A stretch of DNA of 64,000 bases from Heterohyrax brucei (Eukaryota; Chordata; Mammalia; Hyracoidea; Procaviidae): positions 5,617,501 to 5,681,500 of the forward strand of contig CM053154.1 of assembly GCA_028571685.1 (NCBI GenBank). Direction: 5' to 3'. The notes beneath the pieces are model-generated. The model saw nothing but the letters and a program-made list of their open reading frames with translations. It ran no database searches and was not told the origin of the DNA. The stretch's first letter is position 1. Each line of letters begins with the position of its first letter. This document shows, in pieces, positions 23,281-34,789 of this stretch. The position numbers and the translations under genes were made by a program.

Positions 23281-24035
23281 AGGGTTTTCACATGGAACAC
23301 AGCCCAGCAGACAGTTTTGGACTTGTGACCTCCCTAAGGGTGAGAGCAGTCTCTCTTACAGACTTCTGTGTGTAAGCCACCCAACTGGTGGAGATTTGTG
23401 ACAGAAACCCTGGGAAGCCCATACTGTGTCCACCCAAACTCCTCCCCACTGAGGTCCCCTCCCACCAAGGTGCTGGGCTATGCCACACTCCGCTCCTGCC
23501 CCCAAGCCTTTGAGTTGGTCCCTCTCCAGGTAAAGCCCTCTCTGTCCCACTCCTGATCTGGCCTGACTCACCCTTTCTCCAGTCGCTCAGTCTCTGCAAT
23601 TTCCAACCACGGTAACCCATCGCTTCCCGCCCTCAGTGGTGGGACGTTGGACCCCAGCTCTGTCCCTGCTGGGGCTGTACTCAGTGCTGTTACCCTGGGG
23701 GTCCCTCAGCCCTCTGTGTGTGTCGTGTGATGATGGCTGCGGTGACGAGTTGCTGGGAATCGGAGATTTCTCCAGTCCTCCACAGCACGGAGGGGCACTC
23801 TGCGTCCACAGCAAGTAGGTGGGGTATTGGGTGATGAAGCAAGTTTATGACCTGTTTCACCCTGATCTTGCCAGTTATTGAAAGCAGGCTGCTGGTTTGC
23901 TGGGGGCCACACTATGGGGGCTGGGGTCACTTCCGTTCATCACCTTGAAGCAGGCTTCATCACTCTGCTCTGTGAGCCCATCAGAGCTGGAAGACGTGAT
24001 CCACACATCCCCGTTCTGCAAAGCCACCCACTTAC

Positions 24036-24173
24036 CATGGTCCGGACACCATACTGCTTTTCCACCTTCTCCTTCAGCTGCCTGAAGCAGGCTTCCATTC
24101 TCTCGTGAAACGGCCTCAGAGCTTCTGTGACCTTGTCACCATGAATCCGGATTCCTTCCGCCAAAAATGGAAT
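24036..24173 (-). CDS. DOCK1: DOCK1 exon 11 of window: end of DHR-2
   Basis: 138 bases, 46 codons in phase 0: IPFLAEGIRIHGDKVTEALR ... KEKVEKQYGVRTM. IPFLAEGIRIH and FHERMEACF are conserved lobe C helices; DHR-2 ends here by alignment to human residue about 1617. Acceptor 'gattttcag', donor GTAAGT. I chose this start because human DOCK1 joins AWQ directly to IPFLAEG. A second good acceptor (ccccag) 45 bases earlier would add 15 in-frame residues (TIDQEVRNVNLRDFQ). Confidence 0.93.
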
Positions 24174-26189
24174 CTGAAAATCACGGAGGTTGACATTCCT
24201 TACTTCCTGGTCAATGGTCTGGGGAAGACAGGGCATGCCTGAGGCAGGCGACACCGGGCATAACGCATCTGCTGTGTTTTCGACCCCAACAGGCCAGTAA
24301 CTGCAGGAGCAGACACCGTGCCCCCAAGACCAAGGCTTACGATGAAATCATTTGTGTCACACCGGGCGTGTGCACTCAAGGGCTCACGCCCAAGCCCACC
24401 AACCACCTTCCTGACTCGTCAACGTCGATCACACCCAGAAGAGACTTAGCTGTGTGTTTCATGGGAGTTTGGGAAGAACTGCTTTTTGGCTCTGTTTAGG
24501 TGTTACTTGTTCTCAGCAAAGGGTCAAGTCACAGAGGATGGATTTTTTTTTTTAAGTTAAGAATACTGCCTTGCCAGCCCCTCATCCTCTAAAATGTAAA
24601 AATCTAATTACGTGTACTCTCTTATCCTGAAGGACATTCCTATCTGCAAAGGAAAGTCAAATTTACTCTTCCTGAAAACTAAAAATAATCACTTCTCTGC
24701 CGATACCACTGTCACAAAACACCCATGACAACACTTTCCTTCCAAGTAGGCACCGCTGCTGACCTTTAAAGGCACTGGGAGGGAGAGACTTTTGGAGGCC
24801 CAGTGGTTGGGGGTTGGGGGATGGGGAGCAGACCCCCCTCTCCCTGGTTTCTGCTTCCTTCCACAAGGCTGGTACAAGGAGCATGACATTCTTCAGGGCA
24901 ATCAAGCTAAGAGGCTTCCTCTTAATAATTTATAATTAAATCAAAATACTGATTAAAAACAGATTTTCCTAATATGACAGAACACCAATCTAAATGAACA
25001 GATTTATTAGCAAGCAGGATAATAAGCCCACAACTGAATTTCATGTGAATAAATTCAAGAAATCTTATCAAGATGAATCAACGCACAAGATGTACTTGGT
25101 TGCCATTTATAGCACACAGCTGGTGCCTCTCCTGGGGCCCCAGGAGGGGATGGGTAAGTGTGGCGCTCCCCCGCTGTCCCCCTCCCGGCCCGCTCCCAAG
25201 CGGCACTGAGGACGCTGACACTGGCTGGGCTGACGCTTGGGCCTGTGCCCAAGTGGGCATCACTGAGTCCTGTCCCCAGCTACACTGTATGCCAACGGGA
25301 TGCCGCACAGGTGAGATTTCAGAATAGACGGACCGTTTTCACTCCAAACGAACACCGTGTGCAGATGGCCACGCCCCGTGTTCTGCCTTGGCTGAGGGCA
25401 ATGCAGGTTAGGAGAACCTAACCTGGCTGGCACCCCGGTAGTGTCCGTCTCGGGGAGAGGGCTGGTAGCTGGGGGAAGGCAGGTCCAGTGTTCAGGCATG
25501 GCCACCCTGGATGCTTCAAGTGATTTTGCTTGTTCTGTCCCGAAGTCTTCATAAACTATTTGATTAATTAAAAAAATTTAACACTATCCTAGCATGCTTT
25601 CCAAATTTTGTAAGTTGTAGTAAAGACATACACAAAGAAACATTTGTGAATTCAACTGTTTTTCTGTGAATAATTCAGCGAGTGACACTGATTACCATCA
25701 TCAGGTTGTATGGCCGCTGTCATCACACTGTAGTTAAAAGTGTTCTTGATTTAGATATTTCTCAAATGCACAAAACGAGGTTTAAACATTCCTGTGCTTT
25801 TTGGTCATCAAGACAAAATTCTTAACTGGCTGGATTCTCTGCATCAAAGAAGTCACCTGCTGGAAACAAGACCACCTGACTCAGGGTACATGGACAGAGT
25901 GAACCATATTTGGCAAGTGACACTTACAAAGTGTGAGATTGACACACACCGCACAGGTCTCTGACATCTTAGGGACAGGATCTGTCCCTCTGTTCTGTGT
26001 CTACCTGAGCGTGAACTACAGCGGTGATGTAAATGAAAGGAAAAGATGCTTTGTGTAAACACACTCCCATTTATGTGATGCTTAATACACAAATAAGATT
26101 CCTAAGGGGCCTGGGCTGGATTCAGAGAGGGTGTGGAAAAGGGGGTGACCGTGCTGATGTCAGATGGCCCTTGAGTAAAAGCAGAACAG

Positions 26190-27262
26190 CAGAAAGATGT
26201 TTACCTGTGTTTTATTGACTGTGCAAAAGCATTCAACTGTGTGAGTTATAACAAATATGGAAAACATTGCCAATTCAGAACATTAAACGACTGTGCATGA
26301 GGAACCTGTCAACAGATCAAGAGACAGCTGTTTAAACAGAACAAGGGGACATCGCAGGGTTTAAAATCAAGGGAGGTGTGCGTCAGGACTGTATCCTTTC
26401 ACCGTAAGTATCTGTGTGCTGAGGGAATAATCTGAGAAGCTGGACGGTATGAAGAGCTGGGCATCAGGACAGGAAGAAGACGACCTTGAAAATGCAGATG
26501 ACACAACCTCATCTGTTCAAAGTGAAGCGGACTAGAAGTGTTTACTAACGAGGATCAAAGAACACACAGCCTTCGGCAGAGATTACACCTCAGCATAAAG
26601 AAAACAAAAAGCCTAACAACTGGGTCAAGAAGCAAGTTATGACAAACGGAGGAAAGAGTGAAGTTGTCAAGGATCTTATTCTACTGGGAATCCATAATTA
26701 ACATCCATGGAAGCAGCCGTCAAGAAATCAAGCAACACATTACATCGGCAAGTCTGCTGCAGAAGACCTTTACAGACTGCTAAAAAGCCAAGAGGCTAAG
26801 GTGCTCCTGACCCAGGCCATGATGTTGTCCATCGCCTCGTATTCAGGTGAAAGCTGACAGCTCCTGAGGGAGACCCAAGGAGAAGAGACGCCTCTGAATC
26901 ACGGGGTTGGTGAAAAGCCCTCAATACCTACGGGCTGCCAGGAGGACACCCAAGTCTGCCTTGGAAGAGGCACAGGCAGAAGGCTCTTTAGAAGTTGAGA
27001 ACGGTGAGGCTTCATCTCACACACTTAGGACATGTTACCGGGGTGATCGGACCCTGGAGGAAGGCATCATGCTTCACAGACGGTCAGCGAACAGGGGAAC
27101 ACCCTCGAGGAGATGGACTGACACGGTGGCTGTGAGGACGGGCTCGGACGGCACCAGGACTGTGAGCACGGCACCGGGCCAGGCAGTGTCACTTTCGGCT
27201 GTGTACAGGGATGCTGAGTGGCATCTGACTTCACAGCAGCTAAGAGCAACAACAACAGGTGG
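26190..27262 (+). mobile_element. RTE-clade LINE with decayed reverse transcriptase
   Basis: Despite stops and frameshifts, plus-strand fragments give the RTE order: 'tattgactgtgcaaaagcat' (FIDCAKAF-like), 'gtgcgtcaggactgtatcct' (VRQDCILS-like), 'gcagatgacacaacctcatc' (ADDTTS, the catalytic YADD region with Tyr lost), then a C-terminal block (ALEEAQAEGSLEVENG, TLEEGIMLH, RRWTDTVAV). The 3' end 'cagcagctaagagcaacaac' resembles the RTE tail. Inactive relic, same family as 425-838. Confidence 0.8.
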
Positions 27263-27264
27263 CA

Positions 27265-27465
27265 CAGATGGCTGGCTCTCTACTGCCAAACAAAAGGCTG
27301 GGGTTTGAATTCACCCCGGGACGCCATGGGAGCCAGCCCCAGTGATCTACTGCTGACCTATGACAGTGACAGCCACCGGAAACCCCATGCGGTGCAGTTC
27401 CACTCTGCGACATGAGGGGGCGCCGGGACTCAAACTGCCTCACTGGCAATGGCTTCGGTTTCCTT
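27265..27465 (+). mobile_element. AfroSINE-type element (diverged)
   Basis: Reads 'aaacaaaaggctggggtttg', 'aattcaccccgggacgcc' and 'cggaaaccccatgcggtgca', and ends 'actggcaatggcttcggttt'. It abuts the end of the RTE LINE. Confidence 0.65.
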
Positions 27466-30400
27466 TCTTCCTTCAGTACACAGAGACATGATAGCTCTTG
27501 GAGCTGAAATGGGGGCTTGGCACACCACCCAGTTCAGTGGGTTCAGACCTAGCTGAGCCTCAGAATCTCTCGTGCAATGTTTAGAAACTGAGCGCTGAGC
27601 CCCCCAGCTCCCCAGCGTCCTGACTGGCTCCAGGCTGGACCTCAAGGTCCTGCATTCCCAGAGCTTCCCTGAGTGTAGACCGGGCCTGGCCAAAGCCACA
27701 CAGATGGTGATGCACAGAAAGCCAGCTGCGTCCCAGAGCCGCTCTTCTCCTGGACGGTGCAGCTGACTGCTCCCGGGCGTCCCCCCACGGATCTGACTGC
27801 CCTGCCTGCAGCATGGAACATTCGGACACTAGGCTCAGTGTTGCAGAAGCACCTTCACGGGGGACACGGTGTGCCTGACAACAGCTGCGGAGGGTGAGCC
27901 AGCCCGCTCTTTCACATCTTCAGAAGAGAAACACGCACACATCTGAGTGGTGGGAGAGGAGGATGAAGGGTGGCATCTGCGGACACTCGGCAGGAGGGGC
28001 AACCATGACATCTGTGCTCCAAGGAGATGGAGCTGTGCCTCTGGGGACGCAGCTGACAGGTGCAGGTGGGGACAGCGAACACCTACAAGAGCGCAGCCTA
28101 CGCTGGTGCTGCTGCCGCTGGCGGTCATTCCTGACCTGCCTTCAGAAGCAAACTAAGGACGCTCCAGGCACCCTGACCCCAGCCTCCTTCCTGGCCAGTA
28201 GGCAGATCCGTGACTTCCTCCACTTCACAGACAACAAGAAAAATGGAGCTTAATGAGCAGCCTTCACCAAGGATTCTAAGCAGCAGGGTTGTACAGATTT
28301 TGTATCTGTGATGGAAACTGCAAAAAAGACCTGGAGGTTCCCAGGAGGAAAACCTCCCCTCTTTCCCTGGTTCCAGCAATGAACACACAAAAAGAGAACA
28401 AAGTCTTCCTATAACGACAAACTTCTTATTTTTAATGAATGTACGACTCAATTACTGCTGCTTAACAGACAGGTTTGCAAAACATTCGCAAACAGAAGCA
28501 AAAGCCCAGGTAGTGTTTTGAATATGGATGCTCCCTCATTCTCTGATTTAATGAAATTAGTAGGAAACAGATTCTTTCTTTTCAACTTTTCCTGCAAGCT
28601 GCTTGAAAATTTTTCCTTTAATATAGTTATTAGGGGCAATGACATAACGCGGACATGAAGCTGCTCTCTGGGGAACAAATTATTTTCCTCTGTAGAACTT
28701 CAAACTCTTAAAATCCAATTTGCTGTAAAAGCTTACCGGGGAAGGGAAAAAAAAAAAATCAATAGGAGTTTTTCAGACCAAACTGGTTTTCACGGAGCAA
28801 TGGTCACCTGGCCTTCTAAGCAGTTGAGGATTTTAGACCCTCTGGGTTCTACACCTCCCAGAGTGTCGTTCTGGATTTGAATCTCTCCTGTTTTGTGACA
28901 CACAGAGGGGTCTACAGGACACGCAGAGGCACAGAGGCCATCGTTCACCACCAAGTGCCTTCCTGAATGTTTCTCATCACAGAACGATCCCAGGGCAAGC
29001 ATTCCAGATGACCAGGGGTTTTTGTATGGCAAAGGCAAAGTTTTTTCCCTTTGATGCACGCTGTTGCTAGCGGCTGTTGTGGTGACCCCAGACACAGTGG
29101 ACCAAAACAGTATCTCCATCCTGACCTGTGACTGGCTGTGACCTCGCCGTGCGCTGTGGGGCTCCCACTGGCTGATGTTCAGAAGCAGGTTGCCAGGCCT
29201 TTCTTCCTAGTCTGCGTTTGTCTGGAAGCTCTGTGGAAACCTGGTTGGCCTCCTAGTGACACCCAAGGCCCCGCTCACAAACAGGCGGTGGCTGTGCTCG
29301 GGGCACCTGGACTGAGAAGAGAGCCCCAGCCCCCGGCATGGGAGGTGAGCGTTCTACCACCGAACCCCAAGTGCCCCACAGAGGAAGGCCACAGAAGGGC
29401 GAAAACTGAGCTGACACAGTATCTGACGACCACCAAAGAGGACTTGTGCGTCGCCTTCGATCCCAAGCCCAGCCTTGCCTGTCCTGAGAAGTCCCACCTG
29501 CCGGTGAGCTAGCCGCAGGGAAGCTGCTAAGAGGAGGCTCTCAGGACGGCCAGGCCACAGGGGTTCTGCCTCAGGAGATGGCCACCTGCAAGGCTGGGCA
29601 GGGATAAGCCAGATGTGGCAGAGAGCCCCACCTGGGATCCTCCTGGAGGCCTGGTTAGTCACGGGCCTGAGGTATGACGCCCAGGCACGCAAAGTCCCTT
29701 TCTCCGCTGCTCCCTTGGCTCCGTCACCCTTGCACCTGAGAAATGGGGACACCTCAGGCCACCCCTCCTGCCTCATACACCAGAAGACTGGGGCCTTGAG
29801 TGGCCATTTGCCTCAAGCAGCCGAGCATGTGCAGCACAGCTCCCAGAGAACTAGGCCTAGAGAGCGAGCCCAGCTCTGCTCCTGTCCCACTGGTCTCTAG
29901 AAGGTTCCAAGAATGCACATGTGAACAAGGCACAATGGGACACACGCCACCTACCAGAGCTACTGTAGGGCTACACACCTCTAGGCAAGCAGGAGGCCCA
30001 AGGCGCATGCTCAGAAAAGCAGAACCGTGTGCAGAACGCCAGCTAGAAAACTAGAGGGAGGACCCACATACCACACCTGCCCCAAAGCCAGAGAGTGGGG
30101 GAGGCATGGGTGCTCTGCAGCTCCCAACCCATGGCTTTCAAAGGGCCCACACTGTCCAAACACCCCAGGATAGGCCCTGCTGTGAGTGTCCCTAGGCTCT
30201 CGAAGACTCTGCCTCCAAGTTTGCTCCTAGTGCTGTGCACTATTCACCCCAGGAGGAAGGCTGTCCAGCAGCCCGCACACCAACAACAGAGAGGCCAGAG
30301 ACCTCACTTGTTTCAAGACGGGATGTGTAAGCATTCGAATCCAGGACCGCAGCCCAGAAACAGAGCTGCTCATACACTGGTGGGCAACCATATCCAAGGA

Positions 30401-30508
30401 CACTTTGCTGAGTCCAGAGCCTCTCATGCTGGCCCAGTGTGTACACTCAGGGGCCCGAGGGGTCTTCCCCACAGCCCCCCCAGCCCAGGAGGCCACCCTC
30501 ACACATAC

Positions 30509-30592
30509 CTGCCAGGCAATCAGGTCCTTGAGCTTCTCAATCTGTTCGTGGGCCTCCGGGTGCTCCTGCAGGTAGCGCTCCGTGAAGAAGGC
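30509..30592 (-). CDS. DOCK1: DOCK1 exon 10 of window: DHR-2 lobe C helix
   Basis: 84 bases, 28 codons in phase 0: AFFTERYLQEHPEAHEQIEK then LKDLIAWQ. This lobe C helix follows the nucleotide-sensor loop. Human, as I recall, has TDRY and HEKIEK where this copy has TERY and HEQIEK. Acceptor cacag, donor GTATGT. About human residues 1544-1571. Confidence 0.97.
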
Positions 30593-31793
30593 CTGTGGGC
30601 ACAGAGACGCTCAGCTCACCCCTCACCTGGATGCCCCGCACCAGGCCCTAGTGATGCAGCTGGGGTGAAGCAGCCTCTTGTCCTGCTCCGGCAGAGCTCA
30701 CCCTAGAACTCAAGAGGGAGCCCTGCCAGCACCCACATTCTCCAGTGTGACCAAACTTAGTAAACGGTGTTGACAGGCAGCCAAGTGAGGCACTCAGAGT
30801 GGCACCCCAATCCTTGGAGAGCAACAAAGCCACAGCCAACACAGACAGTTCAGTTCATCCAAGCGGCATCTGACATGGCTGTACCCTGTGTCTGCCCCAG
30901 GCCTGACCCACACCCAAAGACCCCAGGGAGCTGAGCTCTCTTTGTCAGATGGCCATTACGGCCCCCAACACCAGCTCTCTGGCGGTGCCTTTCTGCTTTC
31001 CTGTCCACTCTGTTTAGATCACGGGTGGGCCCTGGTGATGCGCTGGTTACAGAGCCTGGCGCTAACCACACGGTAGGTGGTTGAGACCCACTAGCTGCTC
31101 CTCGAGAGAAAGCTGGGGCCATTGGTTTCTGGAAAGATGACAGCCTGAGGAGGCCTGAGGGCAGCTGTCCTCTGTCCTCCAGGGCCACTGTGAGGCAGAA
31201 TCAACTCAACAGGTTTGGTAGTGTTTTAGACCCAGGAGCAGCCAAGTAAAATAATTTCAGTAAGAGCCATAGGGTCTCTCTTTCAAGGACTCGACTTGGC
31301 TGTTGTTTGAGAAGACAGCCTCCTATGACACTTGAACAAACAGGCACGGCTGTGTCCCAAGAAAACACTATTTACAAAATGGGAGACCCATCAACTGGGA
31401 CCCCTTTCCCGGAATACTCAAGACTCCTTTGTCTTTCTCAACACTGAATGCAGTATCTTTTGGCCCTTCAGATGCCAGGACCCTTTAAAGGCAGCCAGGA
31501 TGGCTATCCAGAGCCCTGCTGGCCCAAGCTGGCATGGAGGGGACGGGGAGCAATGGGAGCCCTCTGGCTCTCTGAGGGTGCCCAGCAGAGCCTGGTCTAG
31601 CCTGGACCCCGGGCGCCCACACAGGCTGACTCCAGGGCTGCGGGCCCTCTTGCTGCAAGCTTGGTCACTGTGGGATGGGCACTCAGGAGACCAGAAGAGC
31701 ATCTGGGCTCCCGGGCAGCACATGAAACAGTCCGCTGGCCCCAGGGCCCGGTGGGGAGGACCCAGTGGGGAAGATCTGGAGCGCCCTGCGTGC
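30593..31793. other. Intron between exons 9 and 10 (1.2 kb), GC-AG type
   Basis: Starts GCACGC and ends CACAG in transcript sense. Contains one AfroSINE at 31025-31225. Nothing else recognised. Confidence 0.8.
31025..31225 (+). mobile_element. AfroSINE
   Basis: Reads 'ggccctggtgatgcgctggt', 'gcgctaaccacacggtaggt', 'gacccactagctgctcctcg' and the tail 'gaggcagaatcaactcaaca'. Confidence 0.8.
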
Positions 31794-31970
31794 CTTTTCA
31801 TAGTTGGCAAAGCCGCCCATGACAGCGGGGTCCACAATGCCATTCAGGAGCATGGACAGCGGGTTGATGGGCAGGCTGGGGTCGTCCAGGTGCTGCTGTA
31901 CCATGCTGTGGATCTTGTCATTAGTCAGCTGCATCGTCTCGATGGCGTTCTCCAGGGGGCTGATCTCCAC
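31794..31970 (-). CDS. DOCK1: DOCK1 exon 9 of window: catalytic ISP motif and nucleotide sensor
   Basis: 177 bases, 59 codons in phase 0: [20 protein letters not shown] ... [21 protein letters not shown]. Counting back from the human C-terminus puts ISP at 1487-1489, the triplet whose mutation abolishes DOCK180 exchange activity. The DPAVMGG loop of lobe C contains the valine that acts as nucleotide sensor in DOCK2/DOCK9 structures. Both are intact, so the domain looks catalytically competent. Acceptor cacag. The donor is not GT: the sequence after AAAAG is GCACGC, i.e. a GC donor. The next exon joins as NYEK-AFFTERY, which fixes this boundary. Confidence 0.95.
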
Positions 31971-32224
31971 CTGTGCGGGCAGAGGACAGCCACCATGACC
32001 AGGGTCTGTGCCACGCCAGGGCTCTCAGCTCCCAGCACCTCACCCAGGAGACACCTTTCCGAGCTGAGGAGGCCACCGACTCCCCTACACTGCTTTCTGC
32101 GAGCAGACTTCCAGGGTGTGATCCCTCAGGGCCCCATCAAGCCTAGGTTTCTACCATCAGTGAGCACACTGCAGACGGGGGGGCCTCACGTGGGAATGAG
32201 GGGAGACAGCAGAAGTGCCCAGCT

Positions 32225-32560
32225 CCGTGGAGAGCGTGCGCAGGTGTGTGCGGGTGTCTGTGTGCACATGTATGTGTGTGCATGTGCGCATGTTTACACA
32301 CACCTGAGTGTAAACGTGTGCACAGGTAGTGTGCATGTGTGTGCACACCTGTACGTGTGCATATATCAGTACATGTGCCCGCATACATGTGTACGTGTGT
32401 ATGCACCTGTATATGTGCATATACCAGTACATGTGCCCGCATACATGTGTACGTGTGTGTGCACCTGTATGTGTGCATATACCAGTACATGTGCCCGCAT
32501 ACATGTGTACCTGTATGTGTGCACCTGCATGTGTGTGCATATCCTTGTATGCACACATGC
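32225..32560. repeat. 58-bp minisatellite of alternating purine/pyrimidine sequence
   Basis: Units with 'cagtacatgtgcccgcatac' start at 32367, 32425 and 32483 (period 58), embedded in a longer TG/CA-rich stretch ('gtgtgcatgtgcgcatgt'). Composition favours left-handed DNA. Plus-strand frames of up to 450 codons pass through it and are not genes. Confidence 0.93.
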
Positions 32561-32741
32561 ACGGCATTCTGGGAAAACTCGAGGCCTTCAGACAGGCAGA
32601 TACGGCTGGGACACATCGTCTCTACTTCCTCACAAGGCCCTCCTCTACTCATTTTACAGGAGATTAAATTTTAGGGAACTTTGAGGCCTATGACAGTCCT
32701 GAGGTAAAGGCAGCGCAAACAGGATGTGATGCTCTCGGCGC

Positions 32742-32910
32742 CGGTCTGCACGCTGCAACACCCGCCTGACGACGCCCGCCGCCCCATCTGACACCTGACG
32801 ACGCCCGCTGCACCTGTCTGACACGCTGCAATGCCTGCTCCACCTGTCTGACGCCTCACAACGCCTGCTCCCCTGTCTGACATACTGTAACATGTGCTGC
32901 ACCCATCAGG
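32742..32910. repeat. Degenerate CTGACGC-type minisatellite
   Basis: Variants of 'ctgtctgacacgctgcaatg' and 'cctgctccacctgtctgacg' recur about every 30-36 bases: 'cgcctgacgacgcccgccgc', 'acctgacgacgcccgctgca', 'cgcctcacaacgcctgctcc'. Confidence 0.7.
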
Positions 32911-33144
32911 CTGGGAGGCGCAGAGACAGCATTCTGAACCCCGGGCTGTGGATGGGTGATGCCCTTTCACCATCATGCCCTTCATCAGGACCTCAGACCT
33001 TATCTGCAGACCTCCACTGGTCAGCAGGTCCTCTGTGCAGGGGCAGGGGCCCACCCACCTGTCTCTGGGCATCCTCTTCAATACCCCTGCCCCATCCTGC
33101 ACGTGCACAGCATCTCTGAGACCTCTGCTCCTGTGGGGTACCAG

Positions 33145-33350
33145 CCTACCCATCCCCTCTCAGACTCTTGGGTCCCAGTAGGGTCCCACCCTATTGCTCT
33201 CCTCTGGCAGGGTCCTAGCCCTTGAGTCCTGCTGGGATTCAAGCCGAATCCTCCTCTCTGAAGCCTCAGGTCCTGGCAATGTCCCAGCCTAGCCCTCCCC
33301 TCTGGAGCCCTCGGATCCTGGCTAGGTCACAGCCTTCCATGTGCCTCAGC
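33145..33350. repeat. Degenerate minisatellite-like array
   Basis: Repeating theme 'cctcagactcttgggtccca', 'cttgagtcctgctgggattc', 'cctcaggtcctggcaatgtc' and 'cctcggatcctggctaggtc', at intervals of very roughly 55-60 bases. Units are strongly diverged. Confidence 0.55.
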
Positions 33351-34439
33351 CCCTTGGTGGTAGCTCGAGCGTGTCTGGCTGACGCCTCCCTCAGGGCTTG
33401 CGCTCACAGACCCAGCCCCTTACAGGCTGGCCTCAGCAATGACACTCAGGGGGGTCTCAATGCTGGGGGCAGTTCGCAGCCTCTGGTAAGGTGCTAGGTG
33501 GCCAGGAAAATGAAGGTACCGAATTGCCTGCTTTCTTCTTGATGTGGCCTTTCAGGGGGCGATCTCAGAAGCTGGGGAGGGGGCGGCAGAGCAGAGATGA
33601 CAGAACAAACAGCTGACTGCGGGGTCCTGGCTGGCATCCTCAGCCAGGGCTGGAAGTGCCTAGGAGGCTGTCGGCTTGCCCACACATGTCTGAACCGGGG
33701 GCCACCCCACATGCAGGGGGCAGTGTGCCAACACAGCCTGACAGCAGGCCCGTAGAGACACACTCTCACCATGCCATGCCTCGTCAGCGTCTAGAGCCCA
33801 CTACCCCAGGTACATGACTCGGCCAACGCGACATGCGGGGGGTGGCGGGGGGTCCCCAGCACAGCAGATGCTCACTTACCCTCCTCTGTCTCACTGGGCT
33901 CAAGAAGAACTAGCCTCCTGTCTTTACCAAACAAACAAGGTGGCTGCTGCCCCCACAGACACCTACGGGGGCTGTCCCAGCAGGCACAGCAGGGGCTGTG
34001 ATGGCAGGATCCCTGTCTCACCATTCTGGCATTATTCCGCCCCCAGCCTTCTTACTCTGTGACAAAGAGCCAGGGTGGCTCCTGGGGAACTCCACCCTCA
34101 CAAACCACCAGGGCTCACGACGCCTCCCCAGCTGTTAGCACCTGCAGCCGGCAGCCTGCAGCCTGGCTGTTTCTGAGAATCCTGATTACAAAGCCTTATG
34201 GAAGTGGCTCACTGCAATGCTTGGACTGTCTGTGTAAAGGGCCTGCTGTCTACTCTGTCACCTGCACCTCACCGCTCCCCACCCGCCCTTGAGGGGCTGC
34301 ATTCTGACCACTTGGCATGCTTCTCTGGGACGAGAGGCAGGCACTGTTGGTTTGCTAGCAACGGGACTGTGGGAGGGGGTGCTCCCAGGACAGAGGTGGA
34401 GGTCAGGCAGTGCAGATGTAAAAAGTGTCCCCCAAGAAG

Positions 34440-34776
34440 AACCCCCAAATCCACTGCCCTGAGATTGTCTTTAAACCTTGAACCAAAACAATCCCATGAA
34501 GTCATCGCTGAACTGTCCAGTATGTCTCAGCTAGTAAGACGTGTTTGTCTTGAGTGGTATGTTCCTGCAGAGAAAGACCTCAGTGAGATTAGTGAGGTCA
34601 GGGACCTCAAATCGCTGAGGAGACGCTAGGGACAGAGTGTCAGTCAGTGGGGGTGAGACAGCAAGAGAGCGGTGACACTCTGCAAGGAATCTAACCAACA
34701 TCACTGAACTGTCCAAGGAGAAAATGTTCAATGGGGTATGTTTTGTTAGGTACAGTATCACCAAAAATAAAAGATA
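34440..34776 (+). mobile_element. A-tailed interspersed repeat, family A (diverged copy)
   Basis: Shares layout with 1-395 and 13530-13852: a 'cttgagtggtatgttc' block, 'gtgagacagcaagagagcgg', then 'aaccaacatcactgaactgt' and 'caatggggtatgttttgtta', ending A-rich ('aaaaataaaagataaaa'). The A-rich end runs straight into the purine tract at 34790. Confidence 0.55.
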
Positions 34777-34789
34777 AAAGGAGGGATAG

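Larger units (their letters stand above)
20453..24035. other. Intron between exons 11 and 12 (3.6 kb)
   Basis: The transcript-sense 3' end is a long CU-rich tract (20453-20700). A 20-bp triplicate lies at 22953-23012 and an LTR-like fragment at about 23050-23280. Nothing else recognised in 20700-22950 or 23290-24030. Confidence 0.7.
24174..30508. other. Intron between exons 10 and 11 (6.3 kb)
   Basis: Contains an RTE LINE with reverse transcriptase remnants (about 26190-27262) followed by an AfroSINE-type element (27265-27465). An in-frame alternative 3' splice site lies 45 bases before exon 11. Region 24420-26190 is mostly AT-rich unique sequence. Nothing recognised in 27470-30500; plus-strand frames there (for example 30095-30706) are antisense to exon 10 and unsupported. 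Confidence 0.7.

Noticed and set aside
30095-30706. Plus-strand frame of 203 codons
   Set aside because: Overlaps DOCK1 exon 10 on the opposite strand, whose minus-strand reading is conserved. No recognisable protein.
31332-32684. Plus-strand open frame of 450 codons
   Set aside because: It runs antisense through conserved DOCK1 exon 9 and then a TG/CA minisatellite. Its composition (runs of C, V, H, T) is repeat-driven, and no domain is visible.
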